64,000 nt of DNA. It comes from a virus. The DNA lies in the IMG/VR virus record IMGVR_UViG_3300024239_000011, positions 16,303 to 80,302 of that record; one strand, written 5' to 3'. Every line of letters begins with the position of its first letter. The first letter of the stretch is position 1. The translations under genes were made by a program, and so were the position numbers. Shown in pieces: positions 38,515 to 47,244 of the stretch. The notes beneath the pieces are model-generated. The model ran no database searches, was not told where the DNA came from, and saw only the letters and a program-made list of their open reading frames with translations.

Positions 38515-40215
38515 ATGCCAGAGTATGATTTACTCCGTCAGGTTGCGAGTGCAAAAGGTAACGATATCAGCGAAGCTGGTGGTACGGTTGCCGGTAATGT
38601 ACCCATTATTGGAAAAACTGCCGGGAATGCTATTGAGTCACTTTTGAGTCTGGGTGGAGAACGTCCCACTCGACTTAAAGACTCGACTCATGCATCCCGG
38701 CGGTTTTCTCTTGATCGACAGTCGTACACTGAAGTACCACGTCCTAAATTTCTATTCTGGGTTCAGTTTTTCGGTAATGGGTTTGCTGATCGTCAGAATA
38801 GTTCGGCTTTGCGCAATACCGATCAAACACGTCGGTGGGCGGAAGGTATATCATTTCTTGTCAAATACATAGATAAACCAAAGATCACACCTCAGGTTGA
38901 AGAACTTTCACAATACGGAAAGAAACGTCTTATTCATACCGGGGTGCAATACGAACCTGTTACTCTACGCTTTCATGATTCGGTATCTGATGGTGCCCTG
39001 CATTTCTGGCAGGATTATTTTTGGTGGTATTTTGGTGATGCACGGGGCAAAACCCCTCTTTCATGGAATTACGACGCGACCAATATTGAAATGAACCGGG
39101 ATGCCGGTGGATGGGGTTTTAACCCGACGAAAGATGCTGCGGTCGGCTCAACGGCGACCAATTTCTTTCTTACTGAAATGAAATTGTGGCAATTCTGGGG
39201 TGGATATTTCACCGCTATGAGTTTTATCAATCCGAAAATCACTTCATTTGATCATGATTCGAACGATTATGCCGAAGGCGCTGTTGGTTCGGAAATCACA
39301 ATGCAAATGAAGTACGAAGGTGTCATTTATCATCAAGAGAAGTCTTCAATTCGTCTACCGCCCGGTCGTGGTGGTATGACTGATGAAGAAAAACGTGCGT
39401 TCCTTCTTGATCTTGGTGATTATTACAATGTTCCGAATATTCGCCAGAATTCCGATCTATTCTCACGTATGAGTGGACAAGTTCTACAGGGTGTTCTTGA
39501 CAACGTGTTGCGTGGTAATGGTGCGAATGCTGGTAGTGTATTAAAAAATGTTGTTATGGGTCAGATACCCTTCACTAAGTCCTCAATTAATGCATTGAAA
39601 AACCAAGTATTCAATAATACTATTTCGCGTATCGGATCATCGGCGTTGAATGTGTTTGGTAATTATAGTTTTGGCACGGCAACGGATAACCGGTTACCCA
39701 AATACAATGAAGTTTATGATCCTCGGCTTGTTTCATACAAGGCAACGAATGCGGATGCCCAGGCAGCTTCAGCAGTTTCGACTCGTGGAAAAGCTGGCGG
39801 GACAGATAAAATCATACCCGGCGTCGATTCATTCGGGATGGGTGGTAATACATTGGCGGCAGCTACGTCCGCGATGCAATCTGAAAACAAATCGTTTCTC
39901 GATTCGTTTGGAGGATCAATTGCATCGGCTGCCCGTGATGTGCGTGATGCGGTTGGTAGCGGTGTAGATTGGGTAGGCGATCAAATTAGTTCTGGTGCAT
40001 CCGTGGTTGGATCATTCTTTGATTCGGCAAGCGAAGAAGGTACTCGGCTCGCAGATTCCGGATACGCGGCATTAAATGATATGGCACGATCTTCCACGCA
40101 ATACGGCACTGCCATTGCGTCCGATATGGGTGGTATGATTGCAGGACAACAGCAGCGCGATCCTCGAATGGCAGACAATCCGGTGATTTCCGATCCATCA
40201 AAAGCTTTTGGTTAA
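38515..40215 (+). CDS. tail-tube-domain virion protein, 566 aa
   Basis: Residues ~60-270 (ASRRFSLDRQSYTEVPRPKF, EELSQYGKKRLIHTGVQYEP, GSEITMQMKYEGVIYHQE) read like a second, larger tube-type domain. The C-terminal half is Ala/Ser/Gly-rich and looks flexible. A role as tube initiator or terminator, or a baseplate-tube adaptor, fits its size and position 16 nt after the tube gene. I cannot assign a T4 gene number. Confidence 0.65.
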   Translation: MPEYDLLRQVASAKGNDISEAGGTVAGNVPIIGKTAGNAIESLLSLGGERPTRLKDSTHASRRFSLDRQSYTEVPRPKFLFWVQFFGNGFADRQNSSALRNTDQTRRWAEGISFLVKYIDKPKITPQVEELSQYGKKRLIHTGVQYEPVTLRFHDSVSDGALHFWQDYFWWYFGDARGKTPLSWNYDATNIEMNRDAGGWGFNPTKDAAVGSTATNFFLTEMKLWQFWGGYFTAMSFINPKITSFDHDSNDYAEGAVGSEITMQMKYEGVIYHQEKSSIRLPPGRGGMTDEEKRAFLLDLGDYYNVPNIRQNSDLFSRMSGQVLQGVLDNVLRGNGANAGSVLKNVVMGQIPFTKSSINALKNQVFNNTISRIGSSALNVFGNYSFGTATDNRLPKYNEVYDPRLVSYKATNADAQAASAVSTRGKAGGTDKIIPGVDSFGMGGNTLAAATSAMQSENKSFLDSFGGSIASAARDVRDAVGSGVDWVGDQISSGASVVGSFFDSASEEGTRLADSGYAALNDMARSSTQYGTAIASDMGGMIAGQQQRDPRMADNPVISDPSKAFG

Positions 40216-40226
40216 CACCCCTTGGC

Positions 40227-40232
40227 TAAATA
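40227..40232 (+). promoter_or_regulatory. late promoter core TAAATA
   Basis: TAAATA 19 nt before GTG 40251; GGAGG follows. Confidence 0.5.
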
Positions 40233-40250
40233 TAGCCACGGAGGTGTTAA

Positions 40251-40799
40251 GTGAAAATACGTGAAATTCTCAGAGAAAGTACGTTTTCCCCCAATGAAGT
40301 TTACCTTCACGGGGGTCCGAAGGCACTCACTACGGGGCATTTCAAACGCTATGGGCGTGATGGGATGGATAGCGGAGCCTTGTTTTTCATCAAGGAAAGC
40401 CCGACCGGATGGCGATATGCGGTCGGTTATGCGATGACCAAACCAGATGGTGGTGTATATCGGTGTCGCATCAAGCTCACACCCGATCAAGTTTTTGATT
40501 TCGCCAATCCGCAGCACCGTTGTCTTGCCCGTACCAATTTGTCTCCCGAGGAATTTAAATCGTGGAACGACGCTTCGCGGAACGGGCATCTCGATTGGAC
40601 TTCCATAGATGATGAATTGATGGGAGAATGGGGGTTTAAAGGGGCGGTACTGTTTGAACGCCCGGCTGGAATAAACGGCTATGATGAAGACGCCGTGTCG
40701 GTCGGGGTGTTTGACCCGGCGGATGTTGAAATCTTGGGGTTTACCCCGAAGGAAGAAGTTCTACAGAAATACCCATTTCCGGTACCGGGACAAAACTGA
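40251..40799 (+). CDS. capsid-targeted ART-like protein, 182 aa, GTG start
   Basis: It starts MKIREILRES, cleavage expected after LRE. VYLHGGPKALTTGHF (18-31) and GALFFIKESPTGWRYAVGYA (42-61) fit ART motifs 1 and 2, and VFDFANP and VGVFDPADVEI fit later strands. It overlaps the next gene by one base (TGATG), so translation is coupled. First of three capsid-targeted genes in a row. Confidence 0.65.
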   Translation: MKIREILRESTFSPNEVYLHGGPKALTTGHFKRYGRDGMDSGALFFIKESPTGWRYAVGYAMTKPDGGVYRCRIKLTPDQVFDFANPQHRCLARTNLSPEEFKSWNDASRNGHLDWTSIDDELMGEWGFKGAVLFERPAGINGYDEDAVSVGVFDPADVEILGFTPKEEVLQKYPFPVPGQN

Positions 40800-41746
40800 T
40801 GCGTATTCAAGAAATTCTCACTGAAGCATCCAGCCAAGGTGTTCCTGTAATTTCCAAGCAGGAAGCGGCAGATCGTAAACTGTTTGGACCTGTCTATCAC
40901 GGGTCGTCTAGTATCGACACGATTCTGAAGACCGGTTTCGACCCCAACCGATCCCGCCCCACCGGGGTTTCCCGCCAAGGTTTCCGCCTTCAGGCAGTCG
41001 GAAACGGCATCGCCAACGGGTATCCGTTTGACCAATACGCGCCGGGGATGGGCATTCCCGCACCAATCCATCACCTGGGTTTCGCGGTTTACTTCACCAC
41101 GAGCAAGACCATCGCCAAGATGTATAACGGAGACTCGTTGAAGGGTATCCGTGAATTCTACTTGGATGTTCCTAACCGAACCGACATCAATTTCGCTGCC
41201 CCCAACACCATGATGCGATGGTGGCGTCAGCATGGCTACAACCCGGACCCTGATATCCTCAAGAACCATGACGTGGCTAGTTGGATACAGGCGACCGACG
41301 AACTCACCAAGACCCTTTCGAGCCAATACGATGCGGTATGGTTCAAGGGTAAGAGCATCCGGGGACGCGCCCTCGACGGCGACCAGATCGCGGTGTATGA
41401 CGCCTCACGAATCTATGTCATCGACCCGAAGCTTTCGAGCGGTTTGGACATTGGCGCCAAGGTGCGCCACAACCAGAAAATCCTTCATTACGCGGACTAC
41501 CCCACAGTTGAACTCGATGATGTGATTGCGGATGCGCGTTTCACGGGCTGGCGTGCGATGTACCGCCGGGATGCGGCGGGTTCGGACAGCCCATTCGCCG
41601 GGCGCTCCATTCCGTTGCTGTACATTCCACCACCGACCATGGTCGGGGTCATTGTCAAAAAGAGTGAACTTGCACCACATACCCGCGATCATCATGGTGG
41701 GCGGTCCTGCCTCGTATCAGTTAAATGGCAGAAAGGCGGGACATAG
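40799..41746 (+). CDS. capsid-targeted ART-like protein, 315 aa
   Basis: It starts MRIQEILTEASSQ, cleavage after LTE, exactly like T4 internal proteins. GPVYHGSSSIDTILKTGFDP (30-49) is a clear HG[TS] first motif, and GFAVYFTTSKTIAKMY (94-109) the second. YDAVWFKGKSIRGRALDGDQIAVYD follows as in polyvalent ARTs. The last ~90 residues are an additional small beta domain. Confidence 0.75.
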   Translation: MRIQEILTEASSQGVPVISKQEAADRKLFGPVYHGSSSIDTILKTGFDPNRSRPTGVSRQGFRLQAVGNGIANGYPFDQYAPGMGIPAPIHHLGFAVYFTTSKTIAKMYNGDSLKGIREFYLDVPNRTDINFAAPNTMMRWWRQHGYNPDPDILKNHDVASWIQATDELTKTLSSQYDAVWFKGKSIRGRALDGDQIAVYDASRIYVIDPKLSSGLDIGAKVRHNQKILHYADYPTVELDDVIADARFTGWRAMYRRDAAGSDSPFAGRSIPLLYIPPPTMVGVIVKKSELAPHTRDHHGGRSCLVSVKWQKGGT

Positions 41747-41784
41747 GACAACTATTACGAAGATGAACTCGAACCGGTGGTCAA

Positions 41785-42261
41785 ATGAAGATACAGGAAA
41801 TACTTCAGGAAGGTGTACTCAAGGACGAACCCCATATTGTTCGCACCTTTGATATTCATGACATCGGTAATCGTCGCTTCATGTTTCATCCCAATAAACA
41901 TCAGATGATCCTTGGGGATGCTCGTGGTGCTGGGAAAGGGCGCGTTGTACGAGGCAGCCATGCCGAGGAATATTACGAACTGTTCGGTACCAACAACGGG
42001 TTCGATGACTGCGCTCGTGGCTGGGTTGGTTGTGGAGGATCATATAATAATGGAATCATCCATTTTGCCCCAATGATCCCCGACCCCACCCCGGAGGCAT
42101 GGCAATATTACGAGGCAGGATGGAAATGTCTGGAATATTTTGTCAAGAACGGCGGCGCCACCCCGAAGACAGTCGTGCGTGGATTTGGTCGAACCAACTT
42201 CGAGCAGACCATCGCTGATATTTTCAAGCCGGTCAGAGATACGTCTTCAGCCAAGCAATAA
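41785..42261 (+). CDS. capsid-targeted internal protein, 158 aa
   Basis: It starts MKIQEILQEGVL, cleavage after LQE. The body has Gly/Cys-rich segments (CARGWVGCGGSYNNG) and several His/Asp residues, with no known family. It overlaps the convergent gene 42233-42859 by 29 bp. Confidence 0.65.
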   Translation: MKIQEILQEGVLKDEPHIVRTFDIHDIGNRRFMFHPNKHQMILGDARGAGKGRVVRGSHAEEYYELFGTNNGFDDCARGWVGCGGSYNNGIIHFAPMIPDPTPEAWQYYEAGWKCLEYFVKNGGATPKTVVRGFGRTNFEQTIADIFKPVRDTSSAKQ

Positions 42262-42859
42262 ACTCTTCCGGGGTTTTTTCTTCGTCATCACCATCCTCAA
42301 TGATGGTGGTAAATTTACCCTTAATGACAAAATCGATCAAGGTCTTGGCAGATTCTCGATTTGCCGCTGACGACTGGATAACGTAAAGTGTTTGACCTTT
42401 TGGCTCTAGATTGAAAATTGCATGTATTTGGCGTGCTGCTCGACTTGGGACTAGCTCACCAGTTTCAGTAATACGCATATCTTCTGCCGTGAGTGGACGA
42501 AAATCACCCGGAACATCATCAGGGTCGTAGTTTTCGGGCACGAATACGAATTCTACCCCAGACTGCCGCACATAGAAACATGGACAATCCCGGAACGTAC
42601 TCTTGTAGTACGTTACATAGGGATCATTACGCAGACGCAAATCACCGGGTTTCTTACCCCAGTTATAGTCAGGGAACGTTTGAGCGAGATTTACCACACC
42701 AACCGCTTTGACGAGCTTGGTGTATGAAATTTCAACGGCATTGTCCATCATGGCTTCGAGAAACGGTGCCATATGTTCATTTGTGCAATTGCCTATGTAT
42801 TGGAAGCCCTGTCCTTGGTCGGTACTCTCAATGAGATCAAGAATTTCTCGAATATCCAT
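42233..42859 (-). CDS. capsid-targeted internal protein, 208 aa
   Basis: It starts MDIREILDLIES, a longer targeting form with cleavage possible after LIE. No domain recognised; the C-terminal end is acidic (EDGDDEEKTPEEF). A TATAAATA late core lies 22 nt upstream. Confidence 0.65.
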   Translation of the reverse strand: MDIREILDLIESTDQGQGFQYIGNCTNEHMAPFLEAMMDNAVEISYTKLVKAVGVVNLAQTFPDYNWGKKPGDLRLRNDPYVTYYKSTFRDCPCFYVRQSGVEFVFVPENYDPDDVPGDFRPLTAEDMRITETGELVPSRAARQIHAIFNLEPKGQTLYVIQSSAANRESAKTLIDFVIKGKFTTIIEDGDDEEKTPEEFIAWLKTYL

Positions 42860-42880
42860 GTTTTACTCCGCGCAACGGAG

Positions 42881-42886
42881 TATTTA
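42881..42886 (-). promoter_or_regulatory. late promoter core TAAATA
   Basis: TTATAAATA on the minus strand, 22 nt before ATG 42859. Confidence 0.6.
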
Positions 42887-42918
42887 TAAGAAAGCCCCCG
42901 CTTACGCGGGGCTTTCTT
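42887..42918. terminator. intrinsic terminator
   Basis: AAGAAAGCCCC / GGGGCTTTCTT stem; ends the 42918-43151 gene. Confidence 0.75.
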
Positions 42919-43151
42919 TAGGAACGGACACGCGCAGATTGCGTTTCCATAACCATGATCTCGATGTCTGCCGAGCGAAGCGTTTTCACCAAAGACTCCA
43001 GGCTCTCTTCCATCTTTTCCCCAGCTTGCGGATCGGGCGGAACGGTTACTTTGACACCGTTTTCCGACAGAAATTTAGCAAATGTCACGGCCAAAGTTGT
43101 CTTTTTGGAATGCTCGGGTCCGCTGATCTGAACAATTACACGACTGGTCAT
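42918..43151 (-). CDS. mini P-loop-like protein, 77 aa
   Basis: ISGPEHSKKTTLAVTFAKFL (~9-28) resembles a Walker A loop followed by its helix, but the Gly residues before the Lys are replaced (GPEHSKKT for GxxGxGKT). Only half a P-loop domain is present. It could bind nucleotide weakly or be a relic. It is read from a TTGAGC/TATAAG promoter. Confidence 0.6.
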   Translation of the reverse strand: MTSRVIVQISGPEHSKKTTLAVTFAKFLSENGVKVTVPPDPQAGEKMEESLESLVKTLRSADIEIMVMETQSARVRS

Positions 43152-43180
43152 TAATCTACCTCCACAGAGTTTGTTGATTC

Positions 43181-43208
43181 CTTATATCGCAAACGGAAGA
43201 ATGCTCAA
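43181..43208 (-). promoter_or_regulatory. sigma70-type promoter
   Basis: TTGAGC (43208-43203), 16 nt, TATAAG (43186-43181). Confidence 0.5.
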
Positions 43209-43251
43209 GTTAATATATCATGTGGTTGGAAAATGTCATAAAACTCGCTGT

Positions 43252-43257
43252 TAAATA
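43252..43257 (+). promoter_or_regulatory. late promoter core TAAATA
   Basis: TAAATA 15 nt before ATG 43273; GGAGGA between. Confidence 0.5.
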
Positions 43258-43272
43258 GAAACGGAGGACAAC

Positions 43273-43695
43273 ATGGACATATTCATTCACCCACGTATTG
43301 AGATCAGTAAGATCGCCCCATCAAAGCCCTACGCGGTCATTTCAATCACCGACGAGGGCAACGACTTTGCGCCGATATTCGTCAGCCCAAACCTCAAAGA
43401 TGTTTTGCGCTGCCACTTTGACGACATCGCCCAGCACTACCCTGGTTACACGGTATTTGACGCCGCTATGGCGGCGCGTATTTGGGCGTTTGTGGATCAG
43501 CTTGAGAGTATTGAAGAACTCCATATTAACTGCGAAGCCGGGCGCTCGCGTAGTGCCGCCGTAGCGGCAGCGATCTGCCTATATAAGAATGGCGTAGGAT
43601 CAGATTCCTGGGTGTGGAACGAACAATGGCGGTTCGGTATTTTCAAACGGAACTATCGCATCAGATCAGGTAGACCCCATGGGTTGATCGGCTGA
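43273..43695 (+). CDS. Cys-based protein phosphatase-like protein, 140 aa
   Basis: NCEAGRSRSAAVAAAI (~84-99) has the CX5R signature of tyrosine/dual-specificity phosphatases (Cys and Arg both present, with the following Ser), although the preceding His is replaced by Asn. The general-acid Asp loop may lie in the DEGND segment. The length fits a minimal DSP fold. It may remove phosphate from protein or from RNA 5' ends; the late promoter suggests action late or in the virion. Confidence 0.75.
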   Translation: MDIFIHPRIEISKIAPSKPYAVISITDEGNDFAPIFVSPNLKDVLRCHFDDIAQHYPGYTVFDAAMAARIWAFVDQLESIEELHINCEAGRSRSAAVAAAICLYKNGVGSDSWVWNEQWRFGIFKRNYRIRSGRPHGLIG

Positions 43696-43751
43696 TTCGA
43701 CAAATAGCGTGAAACCTGCTACAATAGCGGCGAATCAAACGGATTGCCGCC

Positions 43752-44669
43752 ATGGAACTCGTTCAGTTCTTCCAGAAATTTAGCAGTGAAGAAATCTGCT
43801 ACGCCTATCTTGAGCGGGTGGTGTGGTCTGATGGTCGCATCTGCCCCAAGTGCGGCGTCATCGGGGAATCTTGGCGGCTCAAATCCAAGCCCCACTACTA
43901 CGAGTGTAAGTGCGGACATCAGTTCTCGGTGACTGCAAACACTTTGTTCCACAAAACCCGCATCCCGCTGGTCAAGTGGTTCGCCGCTATCTTCCTACTG
44001 GCGGATTCCTCCAAGGGCATCAGCACGAACAAAGCCGCCAAGTGGCTCGGACTGCACTATCAGACGGCTTGGCACATGACCCAGCGTATCCGTGCCATGA
44101 TGGCTGACGCCGATCCTGCCGTGCTGACCGGGATCGTGGAATTGGACGAAACCTATGTCGGTGGCAAACCGCGTTTCACTCGGGACGAGAACGGCGTGGT
44201 GGTCAAACACAAGACCGGACGTGGTACCGACAAGCAAGCGGTGTTTGTCGCCGTCGAGCGGAACGGCAACGTGCGGGCTGACCTCATAGACAGCCATGGT
44301 GTCACGGACATCAAGCCGCTGGTCAACCAGTGGGTAGATCGGGATGCCCAATTGATGACCGATGAATTGCCCGCCTACAAAGGGATCGGACGGGATTACC
44401 GCTATCACCATGTTGTGTTCCACAAAGACCGCGAATATGCCCGTGACGGCGGAATCCACAACAACACCGCCGAATCCTTCAACAGCACGATCAAACGTGC
44501 TGTGATCGGCGTCTATCACTACGTCAGCAAGAAACACATGATTCGATATGTTGAAGAGGCGGTGTTCCGTTGGAACACCCGTCGCTCCACCAACATGGAG
44601 CGGTTCGATCTGATCTTGACCCAATCGGTGGGACGGCTCTTGCCGTTCAAGTACCTGACGGGAAATTAA
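43752..44669 (+). mobile_element. IS1595-type transposase, 305 aa
   Basis: An N-terminal zinc ribbon (CPKCG at 31-35, ECKCG at 51-55) is followed by a helix-turn-helix (AAKWLGLHYQTAWHM) and a DDE-type core: VELDETYVGGKP with Asp132, LMTDELPAYK, and HNNTAESFNSTIKR, as in the ISXO2/IS1595 family. All motifs look intact. I could not find matching terminal inverted repeats at either side, so the element may be stranded, or its ends differ from those I looked for. Confidence 0.85.
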
Positions 44670-44672
44670 CGT

Positions 44673-44766
44673 CCTGAATAGATTGATGAATAGACTGGTC
44701 GTTCGCCATGCCGTGTCCCTTGGCTACGCACACAACACATCGATGCCTGAATAGATTGATGAATAG
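44673..44766 (+). repeat. pair of 21-bp direct repeats
   Basis: CCTGAATAGATTGATGAATAG occurs at 44673-44693 and 44746-44766, identical, 73 bp apart, between the IS1595 transposase and tnpB. Only two copies, so not a CRISPR array. The rest of 44670-44911 holds a CCCCA/TGGGG hairpin near 44870 and a TAAATA core at 44822. Confidence 0.8.
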
Positions 44767-44911
44767 CAAATGTGACCCCGCCTCCATTCGAGGGGACGGA
44801 CGCCAGAAGTATCAAGTTTGCTAAATAGAAGTAGCGGTAATTGTTGGTGTCGTTACCACCAGCAAAACCCCAGCAGATGTATGGGGCTGTCCCGCTTGAT
44901 CTATTTAGCAG

Positions 44912-46087
44912 ATGAAAACACAGAAAGCATTCAAACTACGACTATACCCGAAGCAATTGCAATCCGAACAACTGAAGCAGTTCGGCGGCAATTGCCGTTG
45001 GTTGTGGAATCATTTGCTTTGGCTGAACCAAGAGCAATACCGCACTGACAAGAAGTTCATCTTCTACGCAGATATGGCAAAGATGTTGCCGTCGATGAAG
45101 AAAGAGACTGATTGGCTCGGGGCAGCACCGGCTTGTTCCCTGCAACGAGTAGCCAGAAACCTTGATGGTGCCTTGAAGGCATCTTTCCGTGGTGGTAAGG
45201 GATTCCCTCGCTTCAAAAAGAAATCGAACTACCGCGACTCATTCTATTTGACCAACCAATCTTTTTCCATAGGGGATGGCGTTGTCCATTTGCCCAAGAT
45301 GGAGCCGATGCGGTTCCGTGCGGGACGAACACCCGAAGGACGGGTTCTATCCGCCACGGTGAGCCAAGACGGCGATCACTGGTTCATGAGTGTGGTGTGT
45401 GAGATCGACGCCCCCAATCAGCCCGTGACACCTGACTTCGATACCTGTGTTGGTATCGACCTCGGATTGAAGGAATTGGTCGTCACCTCCGATGGTGAGG
45501 TAATCGGGAATCCCCGCCATTTGCGGAAGGCAGCCAAGCGGCTACGCCGCCTGCAACGCCGTCTGAGCAAAGCCCGCAAGGGCAGTCAGAACCGAAAGAA
45601 ACGCCAATTACGGCTCTACCGGCAACACCGCCGCGTGCGGAACCAACGAGCCGATTTGATCCACAAATTCACCAGTTCGATAACCAAGAACTACAGCGTG
45701 ATTTGTGCTGAGAATCTGAACATCAAGGGATTGATACGGAACCACAAATTGGCAAAAGCCATCGCGGATGCCAGTTGGGGCGAAATCCTCCGTCAGTTGT
45801 CCTATAAGGCAATCTGGCAGGGAAAGCATTTCGTCCAAATCGACCGCTTTGATCCCTCAAGTCAGGTATGTTCGTGTTGTGGTCATCGACAGAAAATGCC
45901 GCTGAATCAACGAACCTATCATTGCCCCAACTGCGGTTTGGTCATCAACAGAGACGCTAATGCGTCCCTGAATATCCGCAATTGGGGCTTTACCAATTTG
46001 GTAGGGCAAGGAATGCCCGAACCGACCGCTCATGCGGTCAACGCCTGTGGAGATACCTCTGTCGGGATCAAGTCGCTCGCGGCTTGA
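44912..46087 (+). mobile_element. tnpB: TnpB RNA-guided nuclease (IS200/IS605 type), 391 aa
   Basis: The RuvC-type active site is complete: CVGIDLGLKELVV with Asp183, ICAENLNIKGL with Glu267, and NRDANASLNI with Asp348. The zinc finger CSCCGHRQ...YHCPNCG supplies Cys320/323/338/341. An Arg-rich bridge helix (AKRLRRLQRRLSKARKG) and the N-terminal OB-like domain are present. TnpB cuts DNA guided by an omegaRNA from the element's right end. No TnpA is nearby. Confidence 0.92.
46064..46086 (+). ncRNA. hairpin at tnpB 3' end, candidate omegaRNA/right-end stem
   Basis: ATCAAGTCGC and GCGGCTTGAT pair (10 bp, one G-U) across the last codons and stop of tnpB. TnpB guide RNAs normally include the 3' end of tnpB and a right-end stem, with the guide just beyond. 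TTGAT occurs here and again just before tnpB (44898-44902), as at ISDra2-like element ends. Confidence 0.4.
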
Positions 46088-46229
46088 TTAGGTATGTGTC
46101 GCTGAAACAGGAATGTCGCTCATCTGGTGTTTACCTGATATGATGCGATAGTTCCGTTGGTCTATGGGATCATGACCAACATGAAAGGGCTTACCCCAAC
46201 CGTTGATCTTGGGGAATTTGAAAAAATGA

Positions 46230-46556
46230 TTAGCTTTGGTGGGATTTGATGTCAGGTAGGGTTTCATCTGACCAATTAAGAAAGGTGTACGACCCGTCCG
46301 CATATGTATGCTGAACAGAAAGCCCGGTAGCCGTATTTTCACCAAGAATATTTCCACATGGAATAACTGGCAATGGCAGTGTCGGACTATCACTGTCAAT
46401 TGCCCACTTCGCTTTGAGGCGGGAACGTTGTTCCCGCATCTCATGATGGGCGGTGGTATCTTTACAATAGTTGAAGTCGGGACGATAGATTTTGTCACCG
46501 GATTGAATAAACAATCCGGTATCATCTTCCTGTATGGTCAGCTTTTTCCGCGCCAT
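46230..46556 (-). CDS. hypothetical late protein, 108 aa
   Basis: No family recognised. A short beta-rich N-terminal part (TIQEDDTGLFIQSGDKIYRPD), then a basic middle. The late promoter at 46581 suggests a virion-related role. 46088-46229 before it shows nothing. Confidence 0.55.
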   Translation of the reverse strand: MARKKLTIQEDDTGLFIQSGDKIYRPDFNYCKDTTAHHEMREQRSRLKAKWAIDSDSPTLPLPVIPCGNILGENTATGLSVQHTYADGSYTFLNWSDETLPDIKSHQS

Positions 46557-46580
46557 AAATCACCTCATGTGGTACAGAAG

Positions 46581-46586
46581 TATTTA
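46581..46586 (-). promoter_or_regulatory. late promoter core TAAATA
   Basis: Minus-strand TAAATA 25 nt before ATG 46556. Confidence 0.5.
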
Positions 46587-46605
46587 TGGCGCGGAAAATG
46601 AAAGC

Positions 46606-47085
46606 CTAATCGGCGCTGGTACCCGCCAGAGCCTTTGCCAGCGCCATGACTTGCTGACGCACCTTAGGGTCATTGATTTTGTAATAGGCACGCACCAGTT
46701 CCAGCGTTTCGCGCTTGGTCATGGGGTCGTTGGTCAACGCGGAAATATCCGGATCGGTGGTTGCCCCGACCATCATGGCAGGACTGTGATCTTTCACAGT
46801 TTCGTTCATGTCATCGAAGAAAAAGCTGACGGGGACATCCATGACCCGGCTCAGATCGAACAGACGCGAAGCACCGACACGATTGGCGCCGCGCTCGTAC
46901 TTCTGGACCTGCTGGAAAGTCAGACCGAGAGCTTCGCCCAACTTTTCCTGGCTCATGCCAAGCAAGGTACGGCGCAGACGCACCCGAGCACCCACATGCA
47001 CATCAATGGGGTTGGGATTGCCCGAGGGCGTCCGTCCCCGGCTAGAGGTGCGACGCTGGGTTTTCGGCTGGGCGGTGGTAGTCAT
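46606..47085 (-). CDS. XRE-family helix-turn-helix regulator, 159 aa
   Basis: DVHVGARVRLRRTLLGMSQEK and LGEALGLTFQQVQKYERGANRVGASRL form a complete HTH_3 domain (~28-85), followed by DVPVSFFFDDM. This form, with QQVQKYERGANR, is typical of alphaproteobacterial regulators. The C-terminal part (residues ~105-159) carries RETLELVRAYYKIND. ATG 47085 is chosen over earlier ATGs because GGAGAA lies just before it. A second, related regulator lies at 62034-62459. Confidence 0.88.
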   Translation of the reverse strand: MTTTAQPKTQRRTSSRGRTPSGNPNPIDVHVGARVRLRRTLLGMSQEKLGEALGLTFQQVQKYERGANRVGASRLFDLSRVMDVPVSFFFDDMNETVKDHSPAMMVGATTDPDISALTNDPMTKRETLELVRAYYKINDPKVRQQVMALAKALAGTSAD

Positions 47086-47192
47086 ATCAACGTTCTCCAT
47101 CGAAATTGATAATGTGAACATATACTCTCATATTCAACAACGCAAGCCAGAAGTTGCAAACCTTGGATTTTACCACTTGGAGCAGCGATGGG

Positions 47193-47220
47193 TTGACAAA
47201 TATGAATAAAACTGTATAGT
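47193..47220 (+). promoter_or_regulatory. sigma70-type promoter
   Basis: TTGACA, 16 nt, TATAGT, 25 nt before ATG 47245. Confidence 0.75.
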
Positions 47221-47244
47221 ACATTAGTTTTCGAGGATACGATT

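Noticed and set aside
44673-44766. CRISPR array
   Set aside because: Only two repeats and a single 52-nt spacer-like gap, with no cas genes.
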